NCBI GenBank assembly: GCA_042095835.1 | Contig: JBELML010000008.1 | Location: 28,992 to 92,991 of the forward strand | Direction: 5' to 3' | Source: DATFKA01 sp042095835 | Lineage (GTDB): Bacteria > Bacteroidota > Bacteroidia > Chitinophagales > Saprospiraceae | Length of the DNA stretch: 64,000 nucleotides | Shown: piece by piece, positions 28,195 through 36,634 of the stretch | How positions within the stretch are numbered: position 1 is the stretch's first letter | How the letters are laid out: every line of letters begins with the position of its first letter | The notes under the pieces: model-generated | What the model was told of the DNA's origin: nothing | The model's input: the letters and a program-made list of their open reading frames with translations, nothing else | Databases searched by the model: none | Position numbers and translations under genes: made by a program

Positions 28195-28518
28195 TTGAAT
28201 CTTGAAATACAAATCAGTCTAGCAGATGTCCGTTTAATTTTAGGCAAACATTTTAATGCTGTCTTTAAAAGAGCGATAGCCAAAAATACTTGTTTAGGCT
28301 GCCAAAGAGAGCTGGAAGCTGAGCTGGTCATTAAGGAAATATGGCTCAATCATATCGGCGACATCATTGTAGAAGGCTGGTGCAAAGACTGCGGCTTCAA
28401 ACTAAGTAGATATATTGAAGCCAATAACTATCCTGGTGCTTATGACCAAGCCATTGCGATACGCGAGCTCAAGATGGACGTTTTAAAGGACTATAATGTA
28501 AGGCCTCCGGGATATTAG
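28195..28518 (+). CDS. Small zinc-ribbon-like protein, TTG start
   Basis: A 107-residue protein of unknown function with two Cys pairs, CLGC (33/36) and CKDC (63/66), spaced as in a zinc ribbon. There is no ATG until near the C-terminus, so TTG at 28195 is the most likely start; the N-terminal sequence MNLEIQISLADVRLILG begins sensibly there. No signal peptide. The gene is divergent from the beta-helix lipoprotein (101 bp apart). It may bind nucleic acid or a protein partner, but nothing in the sequence decides this. Confidence 0.65.
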   Translation: MNLEIQISLADVRLILGKHFNAVFKRAIAKNTCLGCQRELEAELVIKEIWLNHIGDIIVEGWCKDCGFKLSRYIEANNYPGAYDQAIAIRELKMDVLKDYNVRPPGY

Positions 28519-28597
28519 GGCAAACGCACCAAAAAATTACCCTGCATTTTTTTATCATTCCTACTAAAACTCCAATTCAAAACCGCTCTAGCATCTT

Positions 28598-28616
28598 TCC
28601 CGAATTTACTTCGGGA
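28598..28616. repeat. REP-like hairpin, 7-bp stem TCCCGAA/TTCGGGA
   Basis: Short inverted repeat with a 5-base loop in the 269-bp gap between the zinc-ribbon gene and dsbD. The TCCCG/CGGGA core recurs at 37457-37520 and, more loosely, at 57421-57448. Confidence 0.6.
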
Positions 28617-28787
28617 TCATTCGATACAAAAACGAAGCAAAAAAATCTTGCCTAGCCAAACTCGCTCCGCTCAGACAATGCCTAGGCGGCATCCCGCACT
28701 TCACTTATGACCTTTTTTGCACTTAATTTCGAGTAATAAGCATTTCATTTTCAGTTTTTAGTTTAATGCGGTTGCCCTACCTGGATA

Positions 28788-31352
28788 TTAGTCTCCCGTA
28801 TTATTCAAGCCCAGATTCCCAAAAGTCATCTTTCCGCACTCCAAAAATTCAGCATAGGTTTGCTTGTCTGGCGTATAAGCTGCCGGGCTATTCAATAAGT
28901 CCAAATCTGGCGTGACCAATACATAGTAAGGTTGTGCCACTGCATTGAAATAGTTTTCTTGGAAGTAGGACCATTTATTTCCATAGGTTTTCAGGGTTTT
29001 AGTACCTTGAAAAGTCTCTACTCTCAATTGCTCTTCTGCTGGAAGCGCTTTCTTATCATCTACATACAGGGAGATCAATACATAATCATCTTTGAGATAG
29101 GGATAGATTTCGGGCTCTGGCCAAACGTGCTCCTCCATTCTACGGCAATTGACACAAGCATAACCCGTGAAATCAAGCAACACCGGTTTGTTGACTTCTT
29201 TGGCATAAGCGAGTCCTTCTTTCAAGTCTTTGAAGCAAGATAGCTGCTGCGGACAATCGCAGGGCTTAAAGTAGCTATAACAGACCGGAGGAGCCGTCCC
29301 ACTTAACAATTTCAAAGGGCGATAGCTATCCATCTTTGGATTAATCATAAACCCACTCGCCAGGTAGATCACAAAAGCTGCGGACAATCCACCAAGCGCT
29401 AATCGAGGTATCGATAATTTCTTGAGGGGGGAATCATGCGGGAACTTAATCAGCCCAAATAGATATAAGGCCAGACCAGCAAAGATTAAAATCCATAGTC
29501 CTAAGAATAATTCCACTTTAAGAATTCCCCAATGCTTGACCATATCGGCATTAGAAAGGAACTTTAGCGCCAAGGCTAATTCCAGAAAACCGAGGGTCAC
29601 TTTCACTGTATTTAACCAACCTCCAGATTTTGGCAAAGCATTCATAAACCCTGGGAAGGCTGCAAAAAATCCAAACGGCAAGGCTAAACCTAGACCAAAA
29701 CCGCCCATTCCGGCAGTCAGCTGCCAAGCACCTCCATCTGAGGAAAGCGCTCCAACTAAAAGCGTACCAAGGATGGGACCTGTACAAGAAAAAGAAACCA
29801 GCGCCAAGGTCAAAGCCATAAAAAATATTCCTACGACACCTCCAATCCCTTCTGCTTGAGCCGTTTTATTGGTCCAGCTTGCAGGAAGTGTAAGTTCAAA
29901 ATAGCCGAAGAAGGAAAAAGCAAAGACGAGGAAAATGACAAAGAATGCCAAGTTCAACCAAATATTCGTAGAAATTTGGTTGAGAATATCAGGACTAACC
30001 GAAGTCAGCAAATGAAATGGTATACTCAACAACAAATAGACAAATACGATAAAGCCCCCGTAGACTAATGCATTATTGATGCCTTTCGAACGCGTCTGAC
30101 TCCGCTTGGTAAAGAAACTCACCGTCAATGGAATCATTGGAAAAATACACGGCGTCAGCAAAGCAATCAAACCACCCAAAAAGCCCAAGGAGAAAATCTT
30201 CCAAAGACTTGATTTTTGTACAGCAGGTGCCGCCGTTTGACAAGTAGCCAGAGGACTATCCATATCTGGTGGCGTCAAGGTACCATAGAGCGTTTGAATA
30301 GCCTGAGGTACATCTACAATAGCTTCTTCTATCTCCTCAAAAGGTTCACTGCTGATCTTACCGCTCAATTGGTCTACATCGAATTGAAAGAACTGGTAGG
30401 CTGGTGGCAGGCACATCTCATCATCACAGGTCATGAAAACGAGATCACCAATAATAGCTTTAGACGGATCCGCAACCTTCACTTTTTGGGTAAATATTGC
30501 GGGGCCTTCTACAAATTTTTTAACATCAATCTCAAAGGTTTTATCAAACCCTTCTTTGATTTTTGTGGCTGTTTCAGTGGTAGGGCCGACGAGCTCATAA
30601 TGCCCACCTTCTTCAAAGGTAAAGGTAGTCGGTATAGGTCCATCTCCTTCGATCACCTGAGAATAGAGGGTCCAGGGCTTATTGAAGTTGGCAATTAATT
30701 GAATTTGGTAGAAGCCATCTTCTAGCTTTTCGATAGCTGTTGTCCACTGGACTGGATTTCCATTGGTTTCCTCGGTTTCGCTTGATTCTATATCTACCAA
30801 AGCTGGTATACTCGCATCTGTAGAAGGGATGACTATCGTCTCTTCACTCCCTGTGGTCTCCTCTTCGGGCTGTGCTTCTGCTACTTCCGCTACCAGCCTA
30901 TTCTCCAATTGCACTTCGAACTCAAAATCGGTAGGTGGCAAGCACTGCTCTGCATCACAGATCATATAAGTGAGGTAGCCTTTGATAGCAGGCCCCACAT
31001 CACTAACATTAACGCGTTGGGTAAAAATCGCTTGGTCAAAGATCTTGGTGACATTCATCTCGAAAATCTTGTCATAACCTTTCTTGATGGTGCCATCTTC
31101 GCCTGTTTTACCAACACTTGTAAAGTGGTCTCCAGCCTCTAGGGTCAATTGGGTAGCGATAGGGCCGTCGTCACTCTCCAGATACTGAGAGTAAATATTC
31201 CAACCTGGATCAATTGTTCCCTTCACAATAACATCGTACTCTGTAGCAGAGACTTGTTTCCATTCTGATGTCCACTTCACAGGGTATTTAAACTGCCCGT
31301 GAAGGTTTAGAAACATTAAAGTGGCGAATAGACTTAATATTAGCTTTTGCAT
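28788..31352 (-). CDS. dsbD: Thiol:disulfide interchange protein DsbD with duplicated N-terminal domain
   Basis: An 854-residue membrane protein that would carry electrons from cytosolic thioredoxin to periplasmic thiol proteins. Order: signal peptide; two DsbD-N-like beta-sandwich domains (~20-150 and ~195-330), each ending in a Cys pair before LPP (CDAEQC ~131, CDDEMC ~307); the transmembrane reductase (~380-690) with Cys in TPCIFPMIPLTV and SFSCTGPILGTLL; and a C-terminal thioredoxin domain (~715-854) with ACVNCRRME (~731). The E. coli protein has one N-terminal domain, so the second is an added copy. A third, free copy is encoded just upstream at 31477, 124 bp away on the same strand, making a functional unit likely. 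Confidence 0.92.
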   Translation of the reverse strand: MQKLILSLFATLMFLNLHGQFKYPVKWTSEWKQVSATEYDVIVKGTIDPGWNIYSQYLESDDGPIATQLTLEAGDHFTSVGKTGEDGTIKKGYDKIFEMNVTKIFDQAIFTQRVNVSDVGPAIKGYLTYMICDAEQCLPPTDFEFEVQLENRLVAEVAEAQPEEETTGSEETIVIPSTDASIPALVDIESSETEETNGNPVQWTTAIEKLEDGFYQIQLIANFNKPWTLYSQVIEGDGPIPTTFTFEEGGHYELVGPTTETATKIKEGFDKTFEIDVKKFVEGPAIFTQKVKVADPSKAIIGDLVFMTCDDEMCLPPAYQFFQFDVDQLSGKISSEPFEEIEEAIVDVPQAIQTLYGTLTPPDMDSPLATCQTAAPAVQKSSLWKIFSLGFLGGLIALLTPCIFPMIPLTVSFFTKRSQTRSKGINNALVYGGFIVFVYLLLSIPFHLLTSVSPDILNQISTNIWLNLAFFVIFLVFAFSFFGYFELTLPASWTNKTAQAEGIGGVVGIFFMALTLALVSFSCTGPILGTLLVGALSSDGGAWQLTAGMGGFGLGLALPFGFFAAFPGFMNALPKSGGWLNTVKVTLGFLELALALKFLSNADMVKHWGILKVELFLGLWILIFAGLALYLFGLIKFPHDSPLKKLSIPRLALGGLSAAFVIYLASGFMINPKMDSYRPLKLLSGTAPPVCYSYFKPCDCPQQLSCFKDLKEGLAYAKEVNKPVLLDFTGYACVNCRRMEEHVWPEPEIYPYLKDDYVLISLYVDDKKALPAEEQLRVETFQGTKTLKTYGNKWSYFQENYFNAVAQPYYVLVTPDLDLLNSPAAYTPDKQTYAEFLECGKMTFGNLGLNNTGD

Positions 31353-31416
31353 GTTCTTTTTTTCTCAAATCAAAAAACGTTCGCTTTCAAATAATGGCGC
31401 AATAACCAAGCCAAGG

Positions 31417-31452
31417 TTGCTTCCAGGAGTAAATAATTACTCCTGGAAGCAA
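31417..31452. promoter_or_regulatory. Long hairpin between the free DsbD-N gene and dsbD
   Basis: A perfect 16-bp stem (TTGCTTCCAGGAGTAA and its complement) with a 4-base loop, 25 bp after the stop of the upstream minus-strand gene. No T-run follows on that strand, so it may be an attenuating or RNA-stabilising structure rather than a classical terminator. Confidence 0.7.
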
Positions 31453-31476
31453 TCACTTCTTGGATTCATGTCCTTC

Positions 31477-31923
31477 TTATTCAAAGCTCACCGTAAATGC
31501 TACCTCCTTGGGCGGCAGGCACTGCTCCTTATCACAGGCCATATATTCTAGGTAACCCGATAGCTGGTCAATACCTTCTGTCAATTTCACTTTTTGAGTG
31601 ATGATGAATTCTTCTTTATATTTCGTGATGTCCATCATGAAAATATTATCGTAGCCCTCAATCTTGTGACCATCTTCTGAGGATTTTTCTACCAATTGGT
31701 AGCCTGCTTTTTCTTCAAAGTTGACACTTGTAGGAATAGGGCCTTCATCGTCATTGAGGTACTGAGAGTATACATACCAGCCTTTATCAATTTCTCCTTT
31801 GATAATGATTTCATAGGATTGATCGTCGGTTTTGTCTACCTCAAAAGTCCAGTTAACTACATTGGGCTGTGCTAGCAGCATCATCGGCAAAAAGCACATC
31901 AAACTACTCCATAAATAGCGCAT
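31477..31923 (-). CDS. Stand-alone DsbD N-terminal-like domain protein
   Basis: About 148 residues. The ATG at 31923 gives a signal peptide (MRYLWSSLMCFLPMMLLAQ); the longer reading adds 27 unsuitable residues. The mature protein is one DsbD-N-like domain, clearly related to the two in the neighbouring dsbD: GWYVYSQYLNDDEGPIPTSV corresponds to the YSQYLESDDGPIAT stretch there, and CDKEQCLPP at ~129 to CDAEQCLPP. The Cys pair suggests it takes electrons from DsbD and passes them to periplasmic or secreted targets. A candidate -7 box (TACTTTTG, 31993-32000) lies 70 bp upstream. Confidence 0.85.
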   Translation of the reverse strand: MRYLWSSLMCFLPMMLLAQPNVVNWTFEVDKTDDQSYEIIIKGEIDKGWYVYSQYLNDDEGPIPTSVNFEEKAGYQLVEKSSEDGHKIEGYDNIFMMDITKYKEEFIITQKVKLTEGIDQLSGYLEYMACDKEQCLPPKEVAFTVSFE

Positions 31924-31992
31924 AATTAATTGTTTGCATTGATGATCTAAAACCAGGCTTAGCCCTGAAAAAGATCGGTTACAAAAAGCATA

Positions 31993-32000
31993 CAAAAGTA
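31993..32000 (-). promoter_or_regulatory. Candidate -7 box for the free DsbD-N gene
   Basis: TACTTTTG on the minus strand, an exact TAnnTTTG match, 70 bp before the ATG at 31923. No TTG at the preferred distance. Confidence 0.35.
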
Positions 32001-32055
32001 ACATACCCTGAGAGCAAAGGGATGTATTAGAAGCGACGATAATAAAAGATTAACA

Positions 32056-32604
32056 TTATGATCGCTTTCTTCTGATGGGCTTTAGGGCAAAAAAGATGAC
32101 TACCGCCACGATCACTAATAAAACGATCCAGGCATAGTCCTGATAAGCTTCGAGTTGCTGCATCGCTAGCTCTGCAAAAAAGTAGCCAATTGTACCATAG
32201 AGGCTTACCCAAATCAAGCAAGCTACACCACTGTATATGCCAAATCGCAAAGGAGGTATACCTCTGGTTCCAAACAATACGGGCAAGACCACACGAAAGC
32301 CGTACATAAAACGATAAACAAACAGCAACAGGCCGTCATATTTCTCTAGGCGTTGGTCCATTTCCTGAAATTTTCGCGCTAATCTCGGAAATCGCTGTAT
32401 AAAGCGTTTCCCTTGAGAGCGCCCCGCCCAATAGAAAACCCAGTCTGCTGTCCAAGTCCCTAAAAACACAGCTAGCAATACGCCAGGAAAGTGCATATAC
32501 CCTAATTGCGCCATCTGAATAGCGGTGAGAAAAAGAATTTCTCCTTCCATAAAACTGCCTAAAAAGGCACCCAGATAACCCAAAGATTCGATAAGTTCAC
32601 TCAT
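32056..32604 (-). CDS. DedA family membrane protein
   Basis: A 182-residue inner-membrane protein of the DedA/SNARE-associated (PF09335) family with about five hydrophobic segments. Family features include the early acidic FMEGEILFL, a basic loop after FYWAGRSQGKRF, and FVYRFMYGFRVVLPVLFGTRGIPPLRF, which holds the conserved Arg and Gly-x-x-x-x-P pattern. DedA proteins affect membrane lipid flipping, proton-motive force and envelope stress tolerance. A candidate promoter (-7 box TACCTTTG, 32640-32647) lies 36 bp upstream. Divergent from the gene at 32699. Confidence 0.9.
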   Translation of the reverse strand: MSELIESLGYLGAFLGSFMEGEILFLTAIQMAQLGYMHFPGVLLAVFLGTWTADWVFYWAGRSQGKRFIQRFPRLARKFQEMDQRLEKYDGLLLFVYRFMYGFRVVLPVLFGTRGIPPLRFGIYSGVACLIWVSLYGTIGYFFAELAMQQLEAYQDYAWIVLLVIVAVVIFFALKPIRRKRS

Positions 32605-32639
32605 CGGGAACTAATTATGTAGATGATGTTTATACTTTA

Positions 32640-32647
32640 CAAAGGTA
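32640..32647 (-). promoter_or_regulatory. Candidate -7 box for the dedA-like gene
   Basis: TACCTTTG on the minus strand matches TAnnTTTG. At a 20-nt spacer the -33 triplet is TTT, one base from TTG. Confidence 0.45.
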
Positions 32648-32698
32648 ATTTTCGTAAGCTTGTACTGAAATAACTGCAGCATAAACTTTGTTAAGCCA

Positions 32699-33211
32699 AT
32701 GCAAATTAACGTTCGTCATTATATACTAAAAGAGTGGGAAGAAGAAATATCCGGCGTGGTTTTAGCTGAAACCCAAGACTGGATTTTACTCCACGAGATT
32801 GTCTCAGACTACGCATTGGATGGTTATGTACTAATCAACAAGCTGCAAATCGAGGACCATTACAAAAATGAGCAGTCTGATCTCCAAGAATTAGTCCTCA
32901 ATTTGAGGGCCTATTCTCCTAAGATACCAGATGATTTTAAAATGGGTAGCGTAGAAGAAATGCTCAAGCTAATCAATGAGCAGCATATTCTTTTTGGCGT
33001 CCATGAGGAAGAAGAGGTGATCAACATCGGCACCATCCAATCCATTGTTGCCAATGAACTCCGATTGCATTATATCACACCAACAGGCTACGAAGACCCG
33101 AGTATTGTCAACCCTATTTTCTTGACAGGTATCCATACGATCACCTTCAACAATGACTATATTAATGCCGTTAAATCCCTAGCCAAATATCGGGCTGCAG
33201 AACAAAATTAA
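32699..33211 (+). CDS. Conserved-looking cytosolic protein of unknown function
   Basis: A 170-residue acidic protein without signal peptide or membrane segment. It starts MQINVRHYILKEWEEEISG and reads as a mixed alpha/beta protein with several short strands (GVVLAETQDWILLHEI, DGYVLINKL) and a final segment on metabolite- or RNA-like surfaces that I cannot assign. I do not recognise a named family. It lies only 3 bp before the RluA-type pseudouridine synthase and is almost certainly cotranscribed with it, so a role linked to RNA modification or translation is possible but unproven. Confidence 0.75.
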   Translation: MQINVRHYILKEWEEEISGVVLAETQDWILLHEIVSDYALDGYVLINKLQIEDHYKNEQSDLQELVLNLRAYSPKIPDDFKMGSVEEMLKLINEQHILFGVHEEEEVINIGTIQSIVANELRLHYITPTGYEDPSIVNPIFLTGIHTITFNNDYINAVKSLAKYRAAEQN

Positions 33212-33214
33212 CGA

Positions 33215-34108
33215 TTGCATATCATTGCTCAACATATCGTCCCTGAGTTAGAGAATCCTCAGCGCCTTAGTGATTATGGGGTAGGCATCTTTGCATCACT
33301 ACCTTCCAGAAAGCAGTGGAAAAAAGCCATTCGAGCCGATCGGATACTCCTCGATAGCCAAATTGGGCAAACGGGTTCTTGGGTACAAAGTGGTATGAAG
33401 ATACAAGTGCTAGCGCCGCTCCAAGACAGCGGAAAAGTCTACGAAAAACAATTAAATATTCATTTTGAAGATGAGTATCTAGCAATTATTCAAAAGCCCG
33501 CCGGTGTTCCTGTCAGTGGAAACCAATTCCGTACGATTGCCAATATGCTAGCTTATAACTTAAAACCCTCTGAACAAATAGATGCTCTCCTGCGCCCTCA
33601 AGCTGTACATCGGCTTGATGCGGCAACTTCTGGTCTTTTAATCGTCGCTAAGACCGCTACTGCGCAGTTGAAACTAGGACAGCTTTTCGCCGAAAGGCAA
33701 ATCAAAAAACAGTATCAAGCGCTCGTCTCTGGCGACACACCCGCTCGCGGAGAAATCAAGGACCCGATTGATCAAAAACCTGCTTTTACTAGCTACCAAA
33801 AAATCAGGACTTCTCCTTCTATCAAGAATGGAATCATTTCTCACCTTCATCTTCAAATAAAAACCGGCAGGACCCACCAAATCAGAATCCATCTGTCTCA
33901 CTTGGGCTTTCCTATCATTGGGGACGCACTTTATGGCAGGCCGGGGAAGGTATATAAAGGGAAAGGACTTTTTCTAGCAGCAACACATTTGTCGTTTGTA
34001 CATCCTTTTAGCCAAGAAGTCCTTGCTCTTGACATACCGCCACCGAATAAGTTTGCGTTATTTGTAGACCGTGAGCGGCAGATGTGGGAGCGCTTTCAGG
34101 CGAATTAG
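33215..34108 (+). CDS. RluA-family pseudouridine synthase, TTG start
   Basis: A 297-residue RNA pseudouridine synthase. An S4-like RNA-binding N-terminus (RLSDYGVGIFASLPSRKQWKKAIRADRI...) precedes the catalytic domain. The catalytic Asp is in AVHRLDAATSGLL; other motifs are YLAIIQKPAGVPV, KKQYQALVSG, LQIKTGRTHQIRIHL and PIIGDALYG. It would isomerise specific uridines in rRNA or tRNA; target position not predictable. TTG at 33215 is the only start that keeps the S4 domain, three bases after the previous stop codon. Confidence 0.9.
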   Translation: MHIIAQHIVPELENPQRLSDYGVGIFASLPSRKQWKKAIRADRILLDSQIGQTGSWVQSGMKIQVLAPLQDSGKVYEKQLNIHFEDEYLAIIQKPAGVPVSGNQFRTIANMLAYNLKPSEQIDALLRPQAVHRLDAATSGLLIVAKTATAQLKLGQLFAERQIKKQYQALVSGDTPARGEIKDPIDQKPAFTSYQKIRTSPSIKNGIISHLHLQIKTGRTHQIRIHLSHLGFPIIGDALYGRPGKVYKGKGLFLAATHLSFVHPFSQEVLALDIPPPNKFALFVDRERQMWERFQAN

Positions 34109-34144
34109 AAAGCGTTTTAGCTAGGCTAATCTTGGCCAACAGCG

Positions 34145-35953
34145 TTGATTGCTTTTATTCACATTAAACATACTATTACATTCATTAAAACACTTTATAG
34201 AAATAGTTACCTCCTTTTCTTTTGCCTGCTCTTTGGCCAAGTGCATGCTCAGGAGAACTATCCGTTTTCATGGAATATTGAGGGAGACCACAGCACTTTT
34301 CAACCATATATCGAACAAGTTCCTACCTCCGCCAAAGATAGCACTGAGGCCATTCAGGTATTCCATCAGCTCTTGGAAACCCTACAGAACGACGGCTATT
34401 TTGAAGCCTCCATCGATCAATGGCGTTTCAAGGATACACTTATCCAGGTCGACTTGTTTATCGGTCAGGTATATGAGTGGTTGGAGATAGATTGGTCTGG
34501 GATTCCACCAGAAATCCGAAAACAATCTGGCTTAGCTATCTATGAGGATCAAAACAAGAAAGTCAAGCTTCAGGAAATCAGCCAATGGAAACAGCAACTA
34601 CTCACCTATGCTGAAAACAATGGATATCCTTTTGCCAAAATCAAGGTAGCTCTCGATATCCTAGCAAATCGGCAGACCAGTGGGCGTTTTGTATTGGATT
34701 TGGGACCGCTAATACGTATCGATAGTATTCAAATCGAGGGAGATTTGGTATTGACTGATGCCTATCTAATGCCTTATTTGGGTATCGAAGCAGGTAGCCC
34801 ATATAATCGAAAGCAGTTGCTCGATGCCGAAAGACGCCTGAAAGATCTGCCTTTCCTACAAATCAAAGAACCTCCAGCTGTACAGTTTTACCTCAATCAA
34901 GCTTACCCTATTTTCAGTTTGGATAAAAAAAGAGCAAGTCGTTTTGATTTTATAATCGGAGTACTCCCTAATAGTACCCAAACGGGCAATCTACTTGTCA
35001 CCGCTGATTTGGAGGGTGAATTTTGGAATGCCTTTGGTAAAGGGGAAAGAATTTATGCGCACTTTGAGCAGCTCCGACCAGCGACCCAAGAGTTGGAGCT
35101 GAGTATGCAATACCCTTATTTCTTAAACTTACCTTTTGGCCTGGATTTCGATTTCCATTTATATAAAAGAGATAGTGCCTTTTTAGATGTAGAAACCGAT
35201 CTGGGCATACAGTATCTGCTGGAAGGCGGAAACTATCTAAAAGCCTTTTGGAGACAAGAAAACTCCAACCTATTGACCATAGATACAGACCGTATTTTAG
35301 CGACCCAGCAGCTACCCAATCAATTAGATATTCGAAGAGCCTTCTTTGGAGTGGAGCTATTATACCAGCAGTTAGACTATCGTTTTAATCCGCGTAGTGG
35401 CTACAGTTTACAACTTAAAGCGAGTGCCGGCACCAAAAACATCGAACCCAACAACCAAATTCTGGAGCTTGATATTGGCAACCTCTACGATTCGCTCAAT
35501 CTCCGAAGTTTCCAATATCAAATCCAAGCCAACTTGCAGTACTTCTGGCCACTAGGTAAAAGAGCAACGCTCAAAATTGGTAATCAATCTTCCTTTTTAT
35601 TTTCAAATGAACCGATTTTCCAAAATGAGCAATATCGACTAGGTGGTAATCAGCTACTAAGAGGTTTTGACGAAGAAATTTTCTTTGCTACGCACTTTAG
35701 CGTCACGACCTTGGAGTATCGATTGTTGCTTAGTCAAAATTCCTTCCTCTTTACCTTTTTTGATGGCGCCTGGTTCGAGAACCCGCTAGCGATCAATACC
35801 AAAGTAAACTACCCTTATGGGTTTGGAGCGGGTATCAGTTTAGAAACCAGCGCTGGGCTTTTTGGTTTGAGTCTTGCCTTTGGTCGGCAAGCGGATACCA
35901 ATATCGACTTTAGTCAGCCCAAGGTACATTTTGGCTATGTGAGTTTGTTTTAA
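34145..35953 (+). CDS. Omp85/TamA-like outer-membrane protein with POTRA domains
   Basis: A ~602-residue outer-membrane protein of the Omp85/two-partner superfamily. A signal peptide ends at QVHAQ. Residues ~60-255 contain POTRA-like units (LLETLQNDGYFEASI, IRIDSIQIEGDLVLTDAYL, then YNRKQLLDAERRL and LPFLQI). The barrel runs from ~270 to the end, with LGGNQLLRGFDEE near 505, the conserved RGF loop of Omp85 proteins, and C-terminal Phe in HFGYVSLF. It may insert or translocate a surface protein or lipid. No ATG exists at the 5-prime end: TTG at 34145 is possible, while an ATT at 34184 would give a more canonical signal peptide. The 3-prime end overlaps the convergent OmpA gene by 4 bp. Confidence 0.83.
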   Translation: MIAFIHIKHTITFIKTLYRNSYLLFFCLLFGQVHAQENYPFSWNIEGDHSTFQPYIEQVPTSAKDSTEAIQVFHQLLETLQNDGYFEASIDQWRFKDTLIQVDLFIGQVYEWLEIDWSGIPPEIRKQSGLAIYEDQNKKVKLQEISQWKQQLLTYAENNGYPFAKIKVALDILANRQTSGRFVLDLGPLIRIDSIQIEGDLVLTDAYLMPYLGIEAGSPYNRKQLLDAERRLKDLPFLQIKEPPAVQFYLNQAYPIFSLDKKRASRFDFIIGVLPNSTQTGNLLVTADLEGEFWNAFGKGERIYAHFEQLRPATQELELSMQYPYFLNLPFGLDFDFHLYKRDSAFLDVETDLGIQYLLEGGNYLKAFWRQENSNLLTIDTDRILATQQLPNQLDIRRAFFGVELLYQQLDYRFNPRSGYSLQLKASAGTKNIEPNNQILELDIGNLYDSLNLRSFQYQIQANLQYFWPLGKRATLKIGNQSSFLFSNEPIFQNEQYRLGGNQLLRGFDEEIFFATHFSVTTLEYRLLLSQNSFLFTFFDGAWFENPLAINTKVNYPYGFGAGISLETSAGLFGLSLAFGRQADTNIDFSQPKVHFGYVSLF

Positions 35954-36618
35954 ATCTCGCCTTTCTCCGCCGCCTTCCTTAGTTTTTTATTAGCCACAAT
36001 AGCGATCTCTACTCTTCGGTTTTGCTTACGACCAGAGGAGGTTTGATTGGAGGCAATTGGCTCAGATTCGCCGAGTCCCATAGTGATGAGTCGACTAGAC
36101 CCAACACCTTGAGTGATCAAATGACCATATACAGATTTGGAGCGATTGTTAGATAAAACAAGGTTGTGCTCATCGGAGCCGGAGGAATCTGTATGCCCTT
36201 GAATCAATACTTCGGTATCATCATATTTTTTCAGGACGCGGGATAGCTCGTTGAGGTTGGTCCTGGTGGCACTTTTAAGCTGGTAAGAATCTACATCAAA
36301 AAGCAAACCAGAGTCAAAGGTAATCAGGATGCCCTCTCCTACTCTCTCCACTTTGGCACCACGCATATCTTTACGCAACTCTTCTGCTTGCTTATCCATA
36401 TACCTACCGATCACTGCGCCAGCGGCACCACCAATTGTAGAACCAATCAAGATGCCTTTGGCTTTTTTGCCTTTTTTCGACATGGTTCCTCCAATGATTC
36501 CACCTAAAGCGCCACCGATCATGGCCCCTTGAAAAGTTTTGCTTGTATTACACGAGGTGGCTAAAAGCAACAGGACCATCAAAAACGGGAATGGTCGAGT
36601 AGAGAATTTAATAGACAT
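35950..36618 (-). CDS. OmpA-family lipoprotein with glycine-zipper segment
   Basis: A 222-residue outer-membrane lipoprotein (lipobox ATSC, Cys23). A glycine-zipper stretch (~30-75, AMIGGALGGIIGGTMS and IGSTIGGAAGAVIGRYM) is followed by an OmpA C-terminal peptidoglycan-binding domain (~100-210) with LLFDVDSYQLKSA, VLIQGHTDSSGSDEHNLVLS and SGRKQNRRVEI. This is the YiaD/Pal-like architecture that links the outer membrane to peptidoglycan. It lies 16 bp after the PurQ-like gene on the same strand and overlaps the Omp85 gene by 4 bp tail to tail. Confidence 0.92.
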   Translation of the reverse strand: MSIKFSTRPFPFLMVLLLLATSCNTSKTFQGAMIGGALGGIIGGTMSKKGKKAKGILIGSTIGGAAGAVIGRYMDKQAEELRKDMRGAKVERVGEGILITFDSGLLFDVDSYQLKSATRTNLNELSRVLKKYDDTEVLIQGHTDSSGSDEHNLVLSNNRSKSVYGHLITQGVGSSRLITMGLGESEPIASNQTSSGRKQNRRVEIAIVANKKLRKAAEKGEI

Positions 36619-36634
36619 AACTACTTGTTTATTT

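Noticed and set aside
29422..29859. A 145-codon plus-strand frame
   Set aside because: Antisense to the membrane domain of DsbD, with basic/proline-rich shadow composition and no signal or family.
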